NCBI RefSeq assembly: GCF_004362405.1
Contig: NZ_SNXE01000002.1
Location: 550,191-614,190, forward strand
Length of the DNA: 64,000 nt
Direction of reading: 5' to 3'
From: Roseateles asaccharophilus
GTDB lineage: Bacteria; Pseudomonadota; Gammaproteobacteria; Burkholderiales; Burkholderiaceae_C
Part shown: piece by piece, positions 60,065-64,000 of the stretch
Position numbering within the stretch: position 1 is the stretch's first letter
Layout of the letters: every line of letters begins with the position of its first letter
Notes under the pieces: model-generated
The model's input: only the letters and a program-made list of their open reading frames with translations
Told to the model about the DNA's origin: nothing
The model's database searches: none
Program-made: the position numbers and the translations under genes

Positions 60065-60556
60065 ATGGACATTACCGAGGGTGTGATCAGTGGCCGTGAG
60101 GCCTTTGTGCAGGCCCTGACAGCCTGCTTCCAGCGCGCAGCTCAGGAGGGCTGCCGCGAGCTTTGTCTTTGGGACGCCGATTTCGCGCATTGGCCCTTGT
60201 CCTCGCCCGAGGTGCTGGACGCGCTCAGGCAATGGGCGCTGCCGCACCGCCGCCTGCGCCTGCTGGCCACACAGTACGAGGACCTGCGTCGCCTGCACCC
60301 GCGCTTTGTGTCCTGGCGCCGTCACTGGGATCATGTGGTTGAAGCGCGAGCCTATGAGCCACAGGATCTCAGCGGCGGCGGGCCGCAAGGCCTGATGCTG
60401 GGGCAGGGTTTGTTCAGTCTGCGATTGCTGGACGCCCGACTCTGGCGCGCCGCCTATTCCGGTGCCGCCGCCGACGAGCTGGCCGCCCGTGAATCCTTTG
60501 ATGCGGTTTGGCAACGCTCGTGCGAATCCTTTAGCGCAAGCACCTTGGGTCTTTAA
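60065..60556 (+). CDS. Conserved hypothetical protein
   Basis: Encodes 163 aa. No signal peptide or membrane helix. It begins MDITEGVISGREAFVQALTA, with a central HRRLRLLATQYEDLRRLHPRF and FVSWRRHWDHVVEARAYEP. The end resembles a conserved domain seen after roxA-like genes, sometimes compared with the phospholipase-D-like fold, but I do not see its HKD motif. Likely co-transcribed with roxA. Function unknown. Confidence 0.75.
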   Translation: MDITEGVISGREAFVQALTACFQRAAQEGCRELCLWDADFAHWPLSSPEVLDALRQWALPHRRLRLLATQYEDLRRLHPRFVSWRRHWDHVVEARAYEPQDLSGGGPQGLMLGQGLFSLRLLDARLWRAAYSGAAADELAARESFDAVWQRSCESFSASTLGL

Positions 60557-60575
60557 GGACTTACCCGGTTGCGGA

Positions 60576-60581
60576 TATACT
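60576..60581 (+). promoter_or_regulatory. -10 of the small lipoprotein gene
   Basis: TATACT in an A+T-rich patch, about 140 bases before the start of the Ala/Pro-rich lipoprotein. The -35 is weak (TTAAGG at 60553-60558 with a 17-base spacer). Confidence 0.45.
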
Positions 60582-60629
60582 AATTGGCTAGGCGATGGAA
60601 GCGCTCGAGGTTTCCGCGTCTTGTTCTGC

Positions 60630-60694
60630 TGAGGCACCCCGACGGTTTATCGGTGATTGATCGGGAGGAGGGGCCTCATGAATTACCGGTAATT
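60630..60694 (+). promoter_or_regulatory. Structured leader and palindrome before the small lipoprotein gene
   Basis: TGAGGCaCCCC (60630-60640) can pair with GGGGCCTCA (60670-60678) with one bulge, and encloses a CGA/TCG-closed inner hairpin. The perfect 14-base palindrome AATTACCGGTAATT (60681-60694) follows. It looks more regulated than a small lipoprotein usually needs. No known riboswitch family is recognised. Confidence 0.45.
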
Positions 60695-60720
60695 GAATCT
60701 TCGTCTATCTGAGGACACCT

Positions 60721-60918
60721 ATGAATAAGTCGATCCTGTTGGCTTCCCTGCTGGCTGCTGCTGCTCTGACCGCTTGCGGCAAGAAGGAAGAGGCTCCTGC
60801 TGCTCCGGCCCCCGCTGCCGCTCCGGCTCCCGCCGCTTCGGAAGCTGCTTCCGCTCCGGCCGCTGACGCTTCGGCTCCCGCCGCTGCTCCCGCTGCTTCG
60901 GAAGCCGCCAGCAAGTAA
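60721..60918 (+). CDS. Small Ala/Pro/Ser-rich lipoprotein
   Basis: Encodes 65 aa. Signal peptide MNKSILLASLLAAAALTAC with the acylated Cys at residue 19. After GKKEEA the rest is Ala, Pro, Ser, Glu and Asp only, with no folded domain. It may be an abundant small outer-membrane lipoprotein, but no function can be assigned. The start is ATG 60721. A strong terminator follows within 23 bases, so it is monocistronic with the ~140-base leader. Confidence 0.8.
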   Translation: MNKSILLASLLAAAALTACGKKEEAPAAPAPAAAPAPAASEAASAPAADASAPAAAPAASEAASK

Positions 60919-60940
60919 TCGGTTTCCTCCGAGTACGGCG

Positions 60941-60974
60941 AAAGCCGTCGGCCGAAAGGCCGACGGCTTTTCTC
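60941..60974 (+). terminator. Terminator of the small lipoprotein gene
   Basis: A 13-bp perfect stem, AAAGCCGTCGGCC (60941-60953) and its complement (60958-60970), closed by a GAAA tetraloop, followed by TCTC. Very stable; on the minus strand it could also act for the MBL gene. Confidence 0.85.
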
Positions 60975-61036
60975 ATTGGCGGGCCCGTATTTCAGGGAAA
61001 CCCGGCCGGGGATGTCGCGGTATTGGAGTGGATTCT

Positions 61037-61831
61037 CTAGTCGAGAATCTGCCAGTCCAGGCCTTGCAGCGGGTCTGCCACCAGCACGCGCTCCGGTCTG
61101 CGGTCGTCCAGGGCCCGGGCCAGGGCTTCGAACGCCAGCGCCGGCAGATTGTTGCGCTCGCTCAGGTGGGCGGCGATCACCCATTGCAGATCGGCATGCC
61201 CGCAGCGCTCCAGGATGCTGGCCGCCAGGGCGTTGGAAAGATGGCCGTGGGTGCCGAGAATGCGCCGCTTCAGGCTGGCCGGGTAGGGGCCGTTGCGCAG
61301 CATGTCCTCGTCGTGATTGCACTCCAGCAGCAGCCCGTCCAGGCCTTGCAGGCGCTGCACCAGGCTGTCGGGGGCGCTGCCCACGTCGGTCAGGATGCCC
61401 AGGCGGTGGCGCCCGTCCTCGCACAGCAGCTGCAGCGGTTCCGCGGCATCATGCGGCACGGCAAAGGGGCGCAGACGCAGATCGCCCAGGTCCAGCACCT
61501 CATCGTCTTTCACCAGATGCAGCAAGTCGGGCGGCAGCTCGGGTGTGCCGTGTCGCTGGCTGATGGCCCGCCAGGTGCCACGGCTGGTCCACAGGGGGAC
61601 CCGGTGGCGCCGGCTCAGGCTCAGCGCGCAGCCCACATGGTCGCCATGCTCATGGGTGACGAAGACCCCATCGAGCTGCTCCGGCGTGCAGCCTGCACGG
61701 GCCATGCGTCGCGTCAGCTCGCGAAGGCTGAAGCCACAGTCCACCAGCAGCAGGGTGCTGGTGATGCCCTGGCTGGCCTCGACCAGGCTGGCATTGCCGC
61801 TGCTGCCGCTGCCCAGGCTACAAAAACGCAT
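61037..61831 (-). CDS. MBL-fold metallo-hydrolase (YycJ/WalJ-like)
   Basis: Encodes 264 aa. It begins MRFCSLGSGSSGNASLVEA, with FVTHEHGDHVGC (H-x-H-x-D-H metal motif), GILTDVGSAPDSLVQ, LLLECNHDEDML and HGHLSNALAASIL. These fit the YycJ-type exonuclease/hydrolase group in the beta-lactamase fold. The substrate is not known here. ATG 61831 is the best start. It follows bamC on the minus strand, 101 bases away. Confidence 0.9.
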   Translation of the reverse strand: MRFCSLGSGSSGNASLVEASQGITSTLLLVDCGFSLRELTRRMARAGCTPEQLDGVFVTHEHGDHVGCALSLSRRHRVPLWTSRGTWRAISQRHGTPELPPDLLHLVKDDEVLDLGDLRLRPFAVPHDAAEPLQLLCEDGRHRLGILTDVGSAPDSLVQRLQGLDGLLLECNHDEDMLRNGPYPASLKRRILGTHGHLSNALAASILERCGHADLQWVIAAHLSERNNLPALAFEALARALDDRRPERVLVADPLQGLDWQILD

Positions 61832-61932
61832 CTCGCGGGCTCCCCGGGGGAATGAAAAATGCCGCCAGCGCGGTGCGCGGGCGGCATGCTTGTGCGCAGA
61901 AACCAGGGCCGTCAACGGCCCTGGTGGATGGA

Positions 61933-63126
61933 TCAGCGCAGATCGTCCATCAGCAGGTTCAGGATGCGCTTGGCATTCTCGTCGGTCTGCTGCTGGCCCT
62001 TGGTGTCCAGAATCTTCACCACGCTGCGCTCGCCCTCGGACTTGACCGAGACGCGGTAGCGGTTGGCGGTCACGGCCTGCTCGCCCTTGAACAGACGCTG
62101 GAAGAAGTTCGGCTCTTCCTTGCCCACCAGGGTCGGGTCGGCATAGCGCAGATAGAACAGGCCCTGGTTGCGGTCGCGGTCCTCGATGGTGAAGCCGTGG
62201 CGGTCCAGGGACTGGCCCACGCGGCGCCAGGCGCGCTCGAAGCCTTCATTGACCTGCAGGCTGTCAGGCACCTCGCTCAGCGGGCGGTTGCGGGCATTGC
62301 CGCGCACCGATGGCAGCTCGGCCGAGGGCACGGTCGCCTGGGCGCTGGTGCCCGGGGTGGCCGCCGCCAGCTTGCTGCTCTCGGCCTGGCCGCCCAGCTT
62401 GAGCAGCAGGCGCGAAAGCATCTCGCCTTCCAGGGTGGGGTCGGCCGGACGGGGCTGCCACATCGTGGTGTCGCGCTGGTTGCTGGTGTAGACCTCCTGC
62501 ATGCCGCGGTGCACGATGAAGACATCGGTTCCACCATTGGCATTGCGCTCCACGCGGGTGCGGTACATATCGCGCTCACCGGTGGAGTACAGCGAGTCGA
62601 AGACCTTGCCGATGGTCTTGCGCACGACGTCCTGGGGCAGGCGGGCGCGGTTCTCGGCCCAGCCGGTTTCCATCACGCCCACGGCCGGATCATCCTTGAC
62701 CAGTTCCAGGCCGCGCTCCTGCCAGAAGCTGCGCAGCTGAGGCCACAGTTGCTCGGGCGTGGCCGTGCTGTGCAGCCAGCGCACATCGCCGTTGCGCTGC
62801 AGACGGGCTTCGCCCGCGTTGGCCAGGGCCACCTGGGGGGCGGCAGTGCCAGGGGCGGCAGCCCGAGCGTTGTTGGCGGGTTGCTGCAGCGCCGAGGCGC
62901 TGATGCTGCCGCCTTGGACCTGGGAGCGACCGTCGCGGGCCAGCTGAGTCAGGTCCGGGGGCACATCCAGGCCGCTGGTCTGCTTGGCTTGGCTGCGATA
63001 GTCCACCTTGTCGGAGCTGAAGGTGCCGTCAAAGCTGCTGCAGGCAGCCAGCGAGGCGATCAGGGCCACGCAGGCCAGGCGCTGCGCCGTGGGCGCGAAG
63101 GAAGGGAAACGGGTCACGCTAGACAT
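61933..63126 (-). CDS. bamC: Outer-membrane protein assembly factor BamC
   Basis: Encodes 397 aa. Lipoprotein of the BAM complex. Signal peptide ends at LIASLAAC with Cys29. Near the N-terminus is FDGTFSSDKVDYRSQAKQTSGLDVPPDLT (key D-Y-R and L-x-V-P-P-D-L motif), the unstructured BamD-binding part. Two helix-grip domains follow, VMETGWAENRARLP in the first and GFTIEDRDRNQGLFYLRYADP in the second. It lies directly after dapA on the minus strand, the usual dapA-bamC order. Confidence 0.94.
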   Translation of the reverse strand: MSSVTRFPSFAPTAQRLACVALIASLAACSSFDGTFSSDKVDYRSQAKQTSGLDVPPDLTQLARDGRSQVQGGSISASALQQPANNARAAAPGTAAPQVALANAGEARLQRNGDVRWLHSTATPEQLWPQLRSFWQERGLELVKDDPAVGVMETGWAENRARLPQDVVRKTIGKVFDSLYSTGERDMYRTRVERNANGGTDVFIVHRGMQEVYTSNQRDTTMWQPRPADPTLEGEMLSRLLLKLGGQAESSKLAAATPGTSAQATVPSAELPSVRGNARNRPLSEVPDSLQVNEGFERAWRRVGQSLDRHGFTIEDRDRNQGLFYLRYADPTLVGKEEPNFFQRLFKGEQAVTANRYRVSVKSEGERSVVKILDTKGQQQTDENAKRILNLLMDDLR

Positions 63127-63204
63127 CTCCGAAGGTCGTGGGGCGGTGCCCCGGCCTGGTCTCACAGGAATCGTGGTGTGGGCAATGTGGCTGAGCGGCT
63201 CCGT

Positions 63205-64000
63205 TCAGAGCAGCCCGGCCTCCTGCAGTGCCTGCTGCACCGCGGCCTGGCCGGCCGGGGTCAGCGGGGTGATGGGCAGGCGCAGCGCGCCCTTGCAGCG
63301 GCCCAGCTTCTCCAGGGCCCACTTGGTGGGCGCGGGGCTGGGTTCGCAGAAGAGCTGCTTGTGCAGGCCCAGCAGCTGGAAGTGGATGCGGCGCGCCTCG
63401 GCCACCTGGCCGGCCAGCGCGGCCCGGCAGAGCTCGTGCATCAGGCGCGGTGCCACATTGGCGGTCACGCTCACATTGCCCTGGCCGCCCAGCAGCATCA
63501 GGGCCACGGCCGTGCCGTCGTCACCCGAGTAGATGCCGAAGCCCTTGGGGGCGTGCTTGATCAGGTAGGCGGCGCGCTCGATATTGCCGGTGGCTTCCTT
63601 GACGCCGAAGACGCCGGGCAGGGCGGCACAGCGCAGCGCGGTCTCGGGCTGCATATCCGCCACGGTGCGACCCGGCACGTTGTAGAGCATCATGGGGATG
63701 TCCACGGCCTCGGCGATCGCCTTGTAGTGCTGGTAGATGCCTTCCTGGCTGGGCTTGTTGTAGTAGGGCACGACGGAGAGCGTGCAGTCCGCGCCCACCG
63801 ACTTGGCATAGCGGCTCAGCTCGATGGCCTCGGCCGTGGAGTTGGCCCCGGTACCGGCCATGATGGGCACGCGACCCTTGGCATGCTCGACCGCGACCCG
63901 GATGATCTCCCGGTTCTCTTCCATGCTGACCGTGGGCGACTCGCCGGTGGTGCCGACCACGCCAATGCAGTCGGTGCCTTCGGCGATATGCCAATCGATC
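63205..64000 (-). CDS. dapA: 4-hydroxy-tetrahydrodipicolinate synthase (N-terminus cut by window edge)
   Basis: About 265 codons are present; the first ~30 residues lie outside the window. It makes 4-hydroxy-tetrahydrodipicolinate from pyruvate and aspartate semialdehyde in lysine and diaminopimelate synthesis. Visible are [36 protein letters not shown], and [15 protein letters not shown] with the Schiff-base Lys. Reading continues upstream without a break to base 64000 (residues [13 protein letters not shown]). bamC follows. Confidence 0.96.
   Translation of the reverse strand, partial: IDWHIAEGTDCIGVVGTTGESPTVSMEENREIIRVAVEHAKGRVPIMAGTGANSTAEAIELSRYAKSVGADCTLSVVPYYNKPSQEGIYQHYKAIAEAVDIPMMLYNVPGRTVADMQPETALRCAALPGVFGVKEATGNIERAAYLIKHAPKGFGIYSGDDGTAVALMLLGGQGNVSVTANVAPRLMHELCRAALAGQVAEARRIHFQLLGLHKQLFCEPSPAPTKWALEKLGRCKGALRLPITPLTPAGQAAVQQALQEAGLL

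Overview
The window is a dense, G+C-rich chromosomal segment of a betaproteobacterium, most likely in Burkholderiales (Rubrivivax/Leptothrix/Roseateles-like). This placement rests on gene content and order and not on a search: an EF-P with Arg32 beside an EarP rhamnosyltransferase gene, the surE-pcm-nlpD-rpoS block, the carAB-greA-DUF4149-yhbY-rlmE-ftsH-folP-glmM block, the pstSCAB-phoU-phoB-phoR block, a trxA-rho pair and an AddAB-type helicase-nuclease pair. Almost everything is core genome. I see no insertion sequence, prophage, CRISPR array or toxin-antitoxin pair.

Layout. 1-5,150: tail of an unknown gene, efp, earP, uvrC, a small lipoprotein, pgsA. 5,300-7,900: HU, tRNA-Val, ppiD, tRNA-His. 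8,050-9,900: a LuxR-type response regulator and a quinone-oxidoreductase-like enzyme. 10,000-15,070: surE, pcm, nlpD, rpoS, rlmD. 15,200-16,530: a Bax-inhibitor-1 family membrane protein whose 3' end looks mis-sequenced, and a GlcG/HbpS-like protein. 16,880-27,910: carA, carB, greA, a DUF4149 protein, yhbY (divergent), rlmE, ftsH, folP, glmM. 28,020-35,475: a fasciclin lipoprotein divergent from the complete phosphate uptake and sensing operon. 35,495-39,623: a GT-C-like membrane protein, rpmE2, rho, trxA (all minus strand). 39,759-45,799: addB-like and addA-like genes. 45,870-46,115: tRNA-Pro and tRNA-Arg. 46,148-47,269: an HD-GYP phosphodiesterase. 47,639-58,268: a nucleoside ABC importer followed by cdd, purine nucleoside phosphorylase, deoC and deoA, then trmB, coaBC and dut. 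58,360-64,000: an FKBP isomerase, the ribosomal-protein hydroxylase RoxA, a hypothetical, a small Ala/Pro-rich lipoprotein, an MBL hydrolase, bamC and partial dapA.

How it works together. The phosphate block has ABC importer, PhoU and PhoB/PhoR in one direction. Its promoter region carries PhoB-type direct repeats on both strands, so the divergent fasciclin lipoprotein is probably in the same regulon. The nucleoside block couples import to deamination and phosphorolysis, and its upstream region has a 28-bp dyad whose core also occurs upstream of carA. Several housekeeping genes have a -10-like hexamer only 6-10 bases before the start codon, which suggests leaderless or nearly leaderless mRNAs. 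ftsH has a heat-shock-type promoter, and rho appears to have its own promoter overlapping the trxA stop codon plus a C-rich leader with a small ORF. None of these is a wholly new system; the regulatory observations are the parts most worth testing.
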